The notes beneath the pieces are model-generated. The model worked only from the letters and a program-made list of their open reading frames with translations. It ran no database searches and was not told where the DNA came from. Position numbers and translations under genes: made by a program. Positions 1-8,139 of a DNA stretch of 10,084 bases are shown one piece after another. This stretch comes from Larix sibirica (taxonomy: Eukaryota; Streptophyta; Pinopsida; Pinales; Pinaceae): assembly GCA_004151065.3 (NCBI GenBank), contig NWUY0303870987.1, positions 1-10,084 of the forward strand, in the 5' to 3' direction. Positions within the stretch are counted from its first letter, which is position 1, and every line of letters starts with the position of its first letter.

Positions 1-606
1 TTAAATATCTTAGGAGTAATAGACTGTAGTTGGTCATACTTATATTCTCCTTGTCTTTCTTAATGAAATGTACTAGATTGACCTCGCTTGTGTGAAGGAT
101 TGTGCTGCTTGGCAGGTTACCAAGAAAGAAGGAGATTTGGAGTTCGGTTGCATCCACTTCTACTTCTTTGTATTTTTCACTAATGATTGTTGCCAAGGTT
201 TTGCGTGGAGTTTTCTTTGTACGATCCATATTCACAGTGATTGCAGGAGCATGCCAACACAGAGGATTGGAGCAGAGGGAAGTGAAAGCAACAATGGGCA
301 TCTAGAGCCACATTGAGGAGGAGCTTTGAAAAGAAATTTTGTCGGGAAAACTTCATTTTAAGCCGAGGTCGTTGCAAGCGATGGCTAGGTTCGTGTGAAC
401 TGTGTGAAACAGCATGTCGTTGGTTTCCTAGACTAGTTTCCCTTAACGCTAGCACTGACCAATAGAGGTGTTGCAGTACAAACTTGCTTCAACTCGTGAT
501 TTGGAAATGAGGATGGAGGATGGTGTCACAGAAGTTATGAACTCAGGAGGTGGTGCGGTTGAATATGGTGTCACGTGTCCTCATGCATGTTACAGACATC
601 ATTTCA
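1..606. other. Unassigned sequence left of the LINE coding region; possible 3' UTR
   Basis: I see no supported gene here. Base composition resembles that of the LINE, so this may be its 3' untranslated region, but no poly(T) run marks the end on the plus strand. Short open frames on both strands (for example 102-305 plus, 455-180 minus) have no recognisable domain, and in the minus ORF2 frame stops are about as common as chance predicts. Confidence 0.4.
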
Positions 607-768
607 TATCGAGGGATGAGCATGTGGTGTGCGATCCTCTGCCGACCTACACTCGTCATGGGGGGAGCAGTCCTGGATATTGATGATATGGTAGAGAGTT
701 CGAAGATCTTCATTGGTAGGTATGTCCCACCATTACTTACATTCTTCGTGAGGATGATTCCTACTCTA

Positions 769-1175
769 GTTGGCTATATTGTTAACCATCTTGTTAGCTT
801 TGCGCCTGATTTGGTGAGGAACTATAACCATAAAGCCGTCTAGGTTGGATGCTAAGAGTTCTAATTTAGAAGCAAGGCACCAAATTAGGGTTATTTTGGC
901 AGCTTTGGATCCATTAAGAAGCTTGTTAAGGATCTGGATCATGAGACTAGAATTTCCTTCCACTTGAAGCTTAGGGATCCGGTCTTGATGAGCAATGAGA
1001 ATGCCTTTCAACATTGCATACAGTTTTGTTGCATTGTTGCTATCTCTTCCGAGATATCCAACATATATTCTGAGGATATGCCTGTGATGATCTTGAAATA
1101 CCCCCCTATATCTAGCGGGGCCAGGGTTCCCTCTACTAGCTCCATAGAAGTTAAGCTTAACATAATCGAAATCTA
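769..1175 (-). other. RNase H domain of ORF2 with all four catalytic acidic positions lost
   Basis: Plant LINE ORF2 proteins often end in a type I RNase H (RVT_3) that degrades RNA in RNA-DNA hybrids. The fold is recognisable: KLNFYGASRGNPGPARYRG, HILRIYVGYLGRDSNNATKLYAML, KLQVEGNSSLMIQILN, IVPHQIRRKANKMVNNIAN. The four metal-binding acids expected (D, E, D, D) are Tyr (1146-1144), Lys (1026-1024), Asn (954-952) and Asn (783-781). Each fits a single base change, three of them G-to-A on the coding strand. The surrounding frame (1275-766) has no internal stop, the longest open stretch of this frame, yet the site cannot bind metal normally. Confidence 0.85.
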
Positions 1176-1584
1176 GTGGGGCACAGGAGTTAGGACTGGA
1201 GGAGGTTAGTGGTCTGGGGGGACGAATGACAGTTGAGTTGGTTGGTTGAAGTTTCCAAGCTTTTAAAATCCGCATGTCCTATGGTGATTCTTCCCAATCA
1301 ATAGAATCCCATTGAGAGGTTTCTATGGTTTCTTGGACATATTTTTGAATTCTTCTCCAAATTTGATCGGTTGGGAGACTAGAGCTCTGGAAGATTCGAC
1401 GATTTCTTTCTTTCCAAATTTCCGACAGTAGGAATCTTGGGAAAATTTTCCAAACTCTGTTCACCACATTGTTGGTGGATATTTGATCCCTCTAGTCTGC
1501 AAGTGTGTCTCTGATGTTGGTATGATTTCTATCGATCTAGTGGAAGGCTTCAACTCCAAGATCCCAAAGCTGTTTGTTGAATTG

Positions 1585-1638
1585 GCATGTGTTGAGAAGA
1601 TGTTCTAGATTCTCCTGTTCTTGGCAACAGAAGTAGCA
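1585..1638 (-). other. zf-RVT zinc finger between RT and RNase H
   Basis: The segment reads CYFCCQEQENLEHLLNTC: CxxC followed by HLLxxC, the layout of the zf-RVT finger found after the reverse transcriptase in plant LINEs. It is preceded by FWPKVSTFLWFVAWK (around 1730), the usual lead-in. All four ligands are intact (Cys at 1638-1636 and 1629-1627, His at 1602-1600, Cys at 1587-1585). Stops surround it on both sides in the same frame, for example at K*NL and FH*IDRN. Confidence 0.8.
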
Positions 1639-2619
1639 CACTGAGGGCCATTCAAATCCTTTTTTGAGAATTTTGTCCCAAGTGAGGTTTCACTTCCAAG
1701 CAACAAACCAAAGAAAGGTGGATACCTTTGGCCAAAAATTATGCTTGCATATCTTTTTCTAGATTTTGTCGGTATTATTTTGATCATAGCCTGTAAGTAG
1801 AGAATGGGCCTCTTTGAGGTTGAAGGAGCCAAAGATGGTGTGACCCCATTTGAGGATATCTCTCCCTCCCTAATTGGTCATTTGTCGAGATTGGAGTTCT
1901 TCCCGGAAGAGCTACTTGTGTTCCTCGGATATGATGTTTGGCTAGCCATTGGGATGCCTCCAAGATTTCCATTGAGAATTTTCCCCATTGTCATTCCAGA
2001 AGTGAGCTATAAGGAATTGGTCATCCTCCAGACTGCGAGATTGAAGGGGTTGGATGCAGTCAAGTGTAGAAATTTCGGGAGTTTCTTCCAAGAGTCATCC
2101 CAGAAGAAAGTTGAGCTTTAATCGCAGATCTCCCAAAAGACGTGATCCTGTATGAGTTGCTTGTTTTGCTAGGCCGCATTCCAGATGAGAGAGCCTTTGG
2201 GACTTGTTTCTAATCGAATGAGGTCTTGATGTGGCATGGTTGGAGAATATTTGATTTTCCATATCTTTTCCCATAGGGAATTTAGATTGATCATCCGTTG
2301 CCACCATAATTTGGCCATCATTGCTTTGTTTTCCAGTTCTGGGTCTCTAAGGCCTAAGCCACCCATGAGCTTGGGTTGGCAAAGTTTGTCCCAGGAAACT
2401 AAGGCCCATTTGGGTCCTGTGGATTTAGTTCAGACTCAAAGGAAATTTCTTTGCAGCGAGCCTTATTCATTGAGAAATGTTTTGGGAGCTGTCGTGATGG
2501 AAAAGAGGTATGAGCTCATACTACAAAGAACTGAGTTCAAGAGAACCAATCGGCCTACAATGTTAAGAGAACGAAAAGACCAATTGGCCAAGCATTTATC
2601 CATTTTGTGGACAAGAAGG

Positions 2620-3640
2620 GACTAGGAACCATGCTTGGTAGAGGTTTCATTGAGAGGGGCACCAAGGTTCTTGGAGGGGAGAGTGCCTCGCCGAAAGTTT
2701 AGAAGTCTGGTGATGGTTGTTTGAAGTCTAATTGGAGTATTTAGGAAGAAAATGTCAGATTTTTCATTGTTAAGGGAAAGTCCTGAGCCAAGAATGAAAA
2801 TTTCCAACAGTATTTTTAGAGTGCAAGCTTCAGGCAAGGTTGCTTTAGCAAGTAACATGGTGTCATCCACAAATTGTAAGTGTGTGGATTTAGTGGAGTC
2901 ATTGGTTGGGTGAATGCCGACAAGTTCATTGTGATGGGAGGAAGCTTTTAAGGTTCTACCAAGTCCTTCGACCATGAGAATGAAAAGGAAAGGGGATAGG
3001 GAATCCCCCTTCCTGATATCTCTTGAGGAATGGAAGGTGGGTGAAGGGGAACCATTGACCAAAATGGAGAAAAAGGCTAAGGAAGTTAGCGCAAGAATCC
3101 AGTTGATCCATTGATCAACAAACCAAAAGCCCTGAGATTTTGTCTCATGTATTGCCAATATATTTTGTCAAAATATTTAGACAGATCAAGTTTAAGTAAC
3201 ATACTAGATTTATTTGAGCTTTTGAGAGAGTGGATCATTTCATGATCCACCAGAATGTCATCTAGGATTTGCCTTCCCTCCCCATAACCCGACTGATCTT
3301 CAAAGATGAGGTGCGACAATATTGTTTTGAGCCTGTTAGCAATGAATTTTGTAAGCATTTTGTAGGCCACATCGCAGAGGGCGATTGGACAGAATTTGCT
3401 AGGGTGTGAAGCATTTTCTTCTTTTGGAATTAGCGTAAGTGGCATTGAGTGCGGGTAGGAAAACAACCTGTTTTCGAGATTCCTTAATGGATTCCCATAC
3501 ATCATTTTGAATGATATGCCAGCATCTTTGGTAAAAGTTCGTGGTTGATCCATTGGGCCCCAGATCTTTGTTGGATGGAATTTCCTTGATCGCATCAGTG
3601 ACTTCATCCATGGAGATTGGTTGCAAGAGATATTCATTTT
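2620..3640 (-). other. Reverse transcriptase domain of ORF2 (RVT_1)
   Basis: This domain copies the element RNA into cDNA. Seen in order: ISMDEVTDAIKEIPSNKDLGPNG (around 3630-3550), LTLIPKEENASHPSKF and PIALCDVAYKMLTKFIANRL, DQSGYGEGRQILDDILVDHE, LKLDLSKYFDKIYW with the first catalytic Asp at 3187-3185, then after a frame change SSRDIRKGDSLSPFLF, and LQFVDDTMLLAKA with both Asp residues of the YxDD-type box (2867-2862). The three catalytic aspartates are therefore intact. RGIRQGDPLSP-type residues are altered (Asp for Gly, Lys for Gln, Ser for Pro). Frame changes lie near 3437 and at 3120-3122. Confidence 0.93.
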
Positions 3641-4229
3641 TCTCCATAGTGACCAATCGCAAAATGTGTTGAACTATGGAGTTGATTGCAACAGCACAAT
3701 CCAGGTTCTCTTCCTGAATAATTTGGCTATGATAGGGCACTAGTGCTGCAGTGATGTCCTCTTGTTTAGTGATTGTTCGCCCCCCCTCCTCTTGGAGCCT
3801 AGTGATTCGGTTATGCGCATGGCTTTGAATCATGGAGTCATGAAAGAACTTGGAGTTCCATTCTCCTTCTTTTATACATTTGATTCTTGAATTATTCTTC
3901 CATAGCGTCTCCTCCTGATATAACCTCGTATTTATTTCTTTTTGGAGTTTATTTTCTTTCTGCAGCAATTCCTCAATGTAGACTTGATGTATGGCCTCAT
4001 GCTGTAGCATTTCCATTTCCATTTTCAGTTGTTTCCTGGCTTCAAAGATGTTTCAAAAGACTTCCTTTTTCTAGATTTTGAGCTTAGCCTTAATCATTTT
4101 TAGATTTTGTTGTAGATTGTACATCTTGGAGCCTTGGTTGATTAGATCTTCCTCCCACCAACTGGATAAGGTATCCATGAATTCTGGATGATCCAGCCAA
4201 AATTTTTTGAATCAGAAGGGTTGGTTTTT

Positions 4230-4954
4230 AGCAATCATAAACTCATCAATTTCAAGACTGATTGGCCAATGATCAGATCCCACTCCAGGGAGAATCAGGG
4301 AGTCATTGATGTTGTCCATTCACACCAAAGAGGTCAAGAGGCGAAATCGGTCTAGTCTGGAAGGAATTTGATGGCGGCCTCCATGTTTGTTATTCCAAGT
4401 AAAAGATCCATTCTTTGGTTGGATATCAACCACGTCTAGAGTTGCTATGAGCAATCTAAATTACCGACTAGAAGGATCAAGGTAACCAGAGCCTCCGTTT
4501 CTTTCCATGGGGTTGGATATGAGGTTGAAGTCTTCTCCCGCAATCCATAGATATTCGTGTACTAGGTTATATTTAATAAAAGACAAGGAGGACAAGAAGG
4601 AGGCTTTGATGGTCGGGTTGGGTGGCCCATAAACATTGGTGAGGAAGCCAGAAAGGTTGGTTGAAATGTGCTGAAAAGAAGTCGTAATTGAGTGGTTAGT
4701 CGAAAGGAATTTGAACAAATGTACTTGATTTGGGTCCTAGAGGATGGGAAGGCCACCAATTGCTCCTCATACATCCAGGGCCATTGATTGGCAGTCTTTC
4801 CAACAAAATTTAGAAAGGGTGGTCAATATTTCTCCAGATCACTTGGTCTCCTAGATAAAGATTATCGTCATTTTTTCTTGGTTGATCTTGATCGAAGGGT
4901 TCTTTTCTTAGATTTTCCTCCTAATCCTTTGATGTTCCAATATAATATCTTCAT
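4230..4954 (-). other. Endonuclease/exonuclease/phosphatase (EEP, APE-like) domain of ORF2
   Basis: This domain nicks the target DNA to make the primer for reverse transcription. Motifs seen: WNIKGLGG near the start; FI*ETK, where the catalytic Glu (4850-4848) is kept and the preceding Gln codon is TAG; GAIGGLPIL (around 4770); NVYGP (4637-4623); AGEDFN with Asp at 4532-4530 and Asn at 4526-4524 (the usual second Gly is Glu); SDHWPI (4277 downwards) with the catalytic Asp-His kept. The frame changes near 4880. Stops occur in GAIGG's upstream codon, before DPNQ, after the SR at 4461, and in SLV*MDN. The catalytic set is intact but the frame is not. Confidence 0.88.
4908..4954 (-). other. ORF1/ORF2 overlap
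   Basis: The last 47 bases of ORF1 (ending TAA 4910-4908) are also the first 47 bases of ORF2 (ATG 4954-4952) in a different frame. The ORF1 frame reads NEDIILEHQRIRRKI then stop; the ORF2 frame reads MKILYWNIKGLGGK. Overlap of this kind implies that ORF2 was translated by reinitiation or a related mechanism after ORF1. Confidence 0.7.
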
Positions 4955-5618
4955 TGAGATATTTGTTGAGAGGGGGTAGGGACTGTATCCAGTCCCGTAG
5001 AGAATTGTGATTACCTGATGCTATGAGGGTTTCCCCTACCTCTGTCAATCGTTGTTGATTTGTTTTGCATCCCCTTTCTTGATCCTTTTTGTTTGTTTGC
5101 GAAGGAGTAGTTGTCGTTTGAATGCCCATATTGGGAGTTGATTTGCCTCTGGATTTGGAGTACTGGGGAAAAATAATATGAGCTTATTGTAGGGCTCTAT
5201 GAATTATTGGAATGTGTGGGGAGGGTATCTCCGCTAGATTTCCCTTTTTGCAGGTTTCGACAATCTTTTGGAGTTCTTGATCTGTGATTTGCAGTTCTTC
5301 TTCTCCCGCTTCAAGGTTAGAATCTTTGTTTTCCTCCATGGTTCTATCTTCCATAGGGTCGAGCTTCCTCCTCTTGCTTTGGTATTGGTCTAGATCCTCT
5401 TTAGTTGGAGTATTTTTAGTTGTGCCAATCGGGATGTCTTGATTTTGATCAATGTTCATTTCCTCAAGGGAAACAAAGGGGTTTGGGTTTGTCATCCTTG
5501 TATCGACAGTTTGGATTTGGGTTTTGCTTCCTCCTTTGCTTCGTCGACTGATTAGTGTGAATCCATCATTTGTTTGAGTTTGGTTGCTTTGTAGTGGTGA
5601 GTGTTGAGGAAGATTAGT

Positions 5619-5660
5619 ACAATAACGATATAGATGGCCATACTCATGATAGTGTCGGCA
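5619..5660 (-). other. CCHC zinc knuckle with a lost cysteine
   Basis: The segment reads CRHYHEYGHLYRYC. The expected pattern is CX2CX4HX4C: the first cysteine, the histidine and the last cysteine are present at the right spacing, but the second cysteine is tyrosine (codon 5651-5649, TAT). TGT or TGC to TAT or TAC is a single G-to-A change on the coding strand at 5650. Such knuckles bind single-stranded nucleic acid; losing a zinc ligand should abolish folding. Confidence 0.8.
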
Positions 5661-5739
5661 TCTAAAGGGTATGTGCTCATAATCCAGGGGCTGAACCCAT
5701 TCTTCATCTTGAAAATTTAGGCTTATGGCTTCTGGAAAT

Positions 5740-6190
5740 GGTTTGGAAACATTCACGTGGACACGGATTCAAGCATATGCGGTATACTTGCCTCGCTTAG
5801 TGATTTTTGAGATTTTGATGAATCTACCTAGGGTATTGCCAATTCCTGTTAGGGTTTACTCATCCCAGTATTCCCGGGGCAGGGAGTAGAGCCAAACTCA
5901 AATAGGTACTTCTGTGAAGTCCTCCTTTCATGGGAAATAGTTTTATTTCCAATGGCTCATGAAAAGGCCCGATTTGTTGAATAAGTAAGGACCTTCTTCG
6001 ATTATGTGTTCTCTGTCCTCCGCGTTGATGAAAATAGTTGCGAAGAAAACCTTTGATCTGAGTTTCATATCTACATCCCCTTTTAGTTTCCACTTGTGTG
6101 TTATCCAACCCTATAGTGCTCTTTCATTGGGCCAAAATCCCATGAACTTGCAAATGAGGGCGTGATCCCTCAGATCTTGCATGTACTCTC
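5740..6190 (-). other. DUF4283-like domain of ORF1
   Basis: Seen in the ORF1 frame: ALICKFMGFWPNERAL, then WITHKWKLKGDVDMKLRSK and FFATIFINAEDREHIIEEG, then LYSLPREYWDE and LTGIGNTLGRFIKISK. This matches the shape of DUF4283, the N-terminal domain common in plant LINE ORF1 proteins just before a CCHC zinc knuckle. Six stops (6111, 5943, 5928, 5898, 5856, 5769) fall inside it. Limits are approximate and rest on recalled family features, not a profile search. Confidence 0.75.
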
Positions 6191-6566
6191 CTATTTTGGT
6201 TGATGCAATTTCCAGGGTAGGTATTGCATTTGTCTTGGGGAGACATCCATATTCGGGGGCCCTAGTTTTTCCTTCACCTGTTGCTTGGTTCTGAGATTGG
6301 TCTACCCCCGTTGCTGCATGGTTACTGGTTCTTTCTTCCATCGACTTCCCAGAAGAGACATTTGAGATTGGTTCGAATTGTTTCTATATATGGGAGCCTC
6401 CTTTGGTTCTAGGGTTAGCTGCAACCACCTTTTTTAGGGCTTCATGCCCCCATCCTATTGGATTGGGGTTTTGCCGCTGATCAGAGGTTCTTCTAATCTG
6501 TTGCTTGGGCTGCAAAGAGGTGTTGTGGAAGGAGGAGGCTCCCCTCCCCCCCCATGTTCCGTCCAT

Positions 6567-6640
6567 TGCGAATGATGGAAATACGGGTTGAGTGATTCAA
6601 AATCGAGAGCTTTTCCTTAGTTGCAGAGACCCATCATGCT
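6567..6640 (-). other. Probable 5' leader of the LINE
   Basis: This short stretch lies upstream of the first ORF1 ATG (6566-6564) on the minus strand. In the ORF1 frame an in-frame TGA sits about ten codons upstream of that ATG, which supports the start. A short ATG-initiated reading frame that stops within a few codons lies in the leader. Sequence beyond about 6650 becomes clearly more AT-rich, suggesting host or other repeat DNA. The exact 5' end is a guess. Confidence 0.4.
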
Positions 6641-7265
6641 CTTAAAGATAAAACCGGATGGATGTATTTTGTTACTGCTATCAAAGGATGGATTTATATC
6701 CATTTTTGTATGATATGTATTTGGGATGATAGATAGCTCTCAGTTTTTGGACATTTTTGTCAAGACAGTCAGATGATAGACTATATAAACAATATTGTAC
6801 TTTTTGATTAATTTATGAATAGAAAAAGTATGTTTTTTCCACTAATTTTTTTTTTCGTTAAAAACACTTAGTTGAGAACCTTTGATGTACTAAACCATAC
6901 TTATTATTAGTTTTATAAAAAAGTCACTTTTCTTCAGTAAAATCACATTTTTTTTCTTGAAAACCCTTGACATGAGAATTTTCTAGTTTATAGAATTGTA
7001 TTTTCTTCCTTAAATTCTGCGTATAATATATTACATTGTGAAAACACACTTTAAAACATTGCATATTTAAACCTGGAAGTAACTTAACCTTTATTTTATG
7101 ATCGTGTGTAAAATTAGATTAACAACATGATATTTATAGTTCATTGGTATATTGAAATTAAATGGAACATATAAAATATCTACTAAAATAAAACCATTTT
7201 AAAATAATTAATGTAACTAGTAAAGCATGGTAAGTTTGAGTTTATCTAACATTAATATGATTAAG
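6641..7265. other. AT-rich non-coding flank
   Basis: No gene is recognised. The stretch is rich in A and T runs, including ten T in a row at 6846-6855 and eight T at 6948-6955. Two segments about 100 bases apart (6823-6895 and 6918-6995) resemble each other loosely, each with a run of T followed by C, then an A-rich part and GAGAA, but low complexity inflates the match. Confidence 0.5.
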
Positions 7266-7440
7266 TTTTTTTTGTTTGTTAGTTTTTCCGTGATTTGTGG
7301 GACTAACCTATGGTCTAAGAAACCACAACCCACGGGCATCTAAACTGTCAAAATCACTCGGGGGTTGTACCTATCCGAAGGCACCACACCAACCCTTAAC
7401 ATGGATGGATTTTTAAGTGTCTCCTCTCAACTACCTTGTG

Positions 7441-7451
7441 GAGTTCAAACT
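7441..7451 (-). promoter_or_regulatory. B-box-like element of the candidate SINE
   Basis: The minus strand reads AGTTTGAACTC. Against RGTTCRANYCC, nine of eleven positions agree. It lies 32 bases downstream of the A-box-like element, the normal distance in a tRNA gene. Confidence 0.45.
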
Positions 7452-7483
7452 TGGGTTTCCATGTAGAACGAGGTCCGTTGAAA

Positions 7484-7495
7484 CCAACCATTCTA
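7484..7495 (-). promoter_or_regulatory. A-box-like element of the candidate SINE
   Basis: The minus strand reads TAGAATGGTTGG. Against the tRNA A-box pattern TRGCNNAGYNGG, ten of twelve positions agree; the C and the A positions differ. Its value rests on the spacing to the B-box-like element. Confidence 0.45.
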
Positions 7496-7502
7496 GTGAG
7501 AT

Positions 7503-8139
7503 TTGATTGACTTAAACACATTGTTTTTTACAATATATTCCTAAATATTTTTTCATTATCCCTTGAGAGTGGATAGTAATCAAATTCCTTTGACCCTTTT
7601 TCCATGAGGTTAATTGAATTTGGATTGACTCGAGTAATTTGTACATTTAAAAAATAAAATCAAAGAAAATAATTAATATTGCAAAGTTTGAGTTCGATGG
7701 TATTATACTTTTAGTTTCAAGTGCATTTCATGCCCTGGCCATATTTTAGAACCATTGAGAATAGTGTATATTTGGATTAGTCATTTTTCAAAAATTGTTG
7801 CGAACTTAGTTTGACACTTGTCATGTTGTCATTGGTTGATGTTGAATGGAATACAAAAGAAGTGTCTTAGCCATATGCTATTGCCTGAATTTCACACATT
7901 TGTGATATTTTTTGTATGTTATTTAGAGCCACCATCACCATACATTATTAGCTCACTAATATTCCTTTTAATAGTAATCAATATGTGGAATGGGGAAACA
8001 ATGTGCAATTGAATTTTACTTGGCTCATGCAATTGTCAACATTAGTAGCGAAGAAAAATTGTGTGGAATATCCCTCAATACCCATGCGACTGTGTAAAAA
8101 TAAGTACTAATAAATTGTGTGATGCATTTAAGATCCCTA
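7503..8139. other. AT-rich non-coding stretch
   Basis: I see no gene. It contains the first copy of a diverged direct repeat (7761-7866). A plus-strand open frame at 7818-8012 is hydrophobic at its end and has no recognisable domain; I treat it as chance. Confidence 0.5.
7761..7866 (+). repeat. Diverged direct repeat, copy A
   Basis: Bases 7821-7865 match 8931-8975 at 38 of 45 positions with no gaps. Weaker similarity runs upstream to ATAGTG at 7761 (copy B at 8881). The copies share an end sequence, ATAAAAGAAGTGT in copy B and ATACAAAAGAAGTGT in copy A. The nature of the repeat is unknown. Confidence 0.6.

Larger units (their letters stand above)
766..4954 (-). pseudogene. LINE ORF2 relic: endonuclease, reverse transcriptase, zinc finger, RNase H
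   Basis: ORF2 encodes the enzyme of target-primed reverse transcription. It starts at ATG 4954-4952 with MKILYWNIKGLGGK, the typical N-terminus of a plant LINE endonuclease, and can be followed to a stop at 768-766, about 1,396 codons, a normal length for the family. The frame changes near 4880 (a run of six T on the plus strand), near 3437, at 3120-3122 (apparent loss of one base in an A run on the plus strand) and near 2085. Between these are many stops, commonly where tryptophan, glutamine or arginine is expected. Domains in order: endonuclease about 4954-4230, reverse transcriptase about 3640-2620, conserved post-RT region including GGLGLRDPELENKA (around 2360), zf-RVT finger 1638-1585, RNase H about 1175-769. 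The 766 stop replaces a residue just after the RNase H ending, so the original protein may have run further, with open codons at 732-607. Confidence 0.92.
4908..6566 (-). pseudogene. LINE ORF1 relic: DUF4283 and zinc-knuckle nucleic-acid-binding protein
   Basis: Plant LINE ORF1 proteins bind the element RNA and act as chaperones in the RNP. The ATG at 6566 opens a 552-codon frame ending in TAA at 4910-4908. One frame holds throughout, so there are no net indels, but eight in-frame stops interrupt it (lowest bases 6384, 6111, 5943, 5928, 5898, 5856, 5769, 5184). Order: a low-complexity polar N-terminus; a DUF4283-like region from about 6190 to 5740 (ALICKFMGFWP, then KVFFATIF, GPYLFNKSG, VWLYSLPREYW, IGNTLGRFIKI); a zinc knuckle at 5660-5619; and an acidic, hydrophilic C-terminus with a KRRK patch. 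Several stops fit single C-to-T or G-to-A changes, for example I*VWLYSLP where tryptophan is expected. The tail beyond 5184 keeps the frame and runs into the start of ORF2, so 5184 is probably a premature stop and 4908 the true end. Confidence 0.88.
607..6640 (-). mobile_element. Degenerate plant L1-type LINE retrotransposon
   Basis: This is a non-LTR retrotransposon that would copy itself by nicking target DNA and reverse-transcribing its RNA at the nick. Reading the minus strand from about 6640 downwards gives a short leader, ORF1 (DUF4283-like region then a zinc knuckle), and ORF2 (endonuclease, reverse transcriptase, zf-RVT zinc finger, RNase H). This is the complete domain set of plant L1-clade LINEs in the usual order, so the copy is close to full length and not the usual 5'-truncated form. 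It is inactive: ORF1 has eight premature stops and ORF2 has many stops and four frame changes. The 5' edge (about 6600-6660) is set by the first ORF1 ATG and by the change to AT-rich sequence. The 3' edge is unresolved: no poly(A), which would be poly(T) on the plus strand, is visible down to base 1. No target-site duplication was found. No LTRs, integrase or protease are seen. Confidence 0.93.
7266..7502 (-). mobile_element. Candidate tRNA-derived SINE
   Basis: SINEs are short non-autonomous retroposons transcribed by RNA polymerase III from a tRNA-like head and moved by LINE enzymes. On the minus strand an A-box-like sequence (7495-7484) and a B-box-like sequence (7451-7441) are separated by 32 bases, as in a tRNA gene. 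They are followed by a body of about 150 bases richer in G and C than its surroundings. The unit ends in an A-rich tail (7286-7266 on the minus strand, seen as T runs with GTTTGTT on the plus strand). Total length of about 237 bases suits a plant SINE. No convincing target-site duplication is visible, and I cannot name the family. It could instead be a chance tRNA-like match inside another repeat. Confidence 0.55.

Noticed and set aside
92-843. Open frames on both strands in the first 850 bases
   Set aside because: None has a recognisable domain, they overlap each other in different frames, and stop density in this area fits chance.
1804-2625. Plus-strand frames of 105 and 129 codons
   Set aside because: They lie opposite the LINE ORF2 region between reverse transcriptase and zinc finger, whose minus-strand motifs explain the openness.
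4908-6566. ORF1 has no frameshift while ORF2 has four, suggesting selection on ORF1
   Set aside because: At the ORF2 rate only about 1.6 frame changes are expected in ORF1, so seeing none is unremarkable, and ORF1 carries eight stops.
6655-6702. GGATGGAT words repeated near the LINE 5' edge as a target-site duplication
   Set aside because: Both copies are on the same side of the element, so they cannot be its flanking duplication.
6823-6995. Loose tandem repeat of about 100 bases
   Set aside because: Identity is only about 60% and mostly from T and A runs.
7289-7303. Resemblance to the plant snRNA upstream element (GTCCCACATCG) on the minus strand
   Set aside because: The match needs inserted bases, and no properly spaced TATA box or snRNA sequence follows.
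7250-7515. Target-site duplication around the candidate SINE
   Set aside because: TGATTAAG on the left and TGATTGACTTAA on the right are similar but too short and gapped to be convincing.
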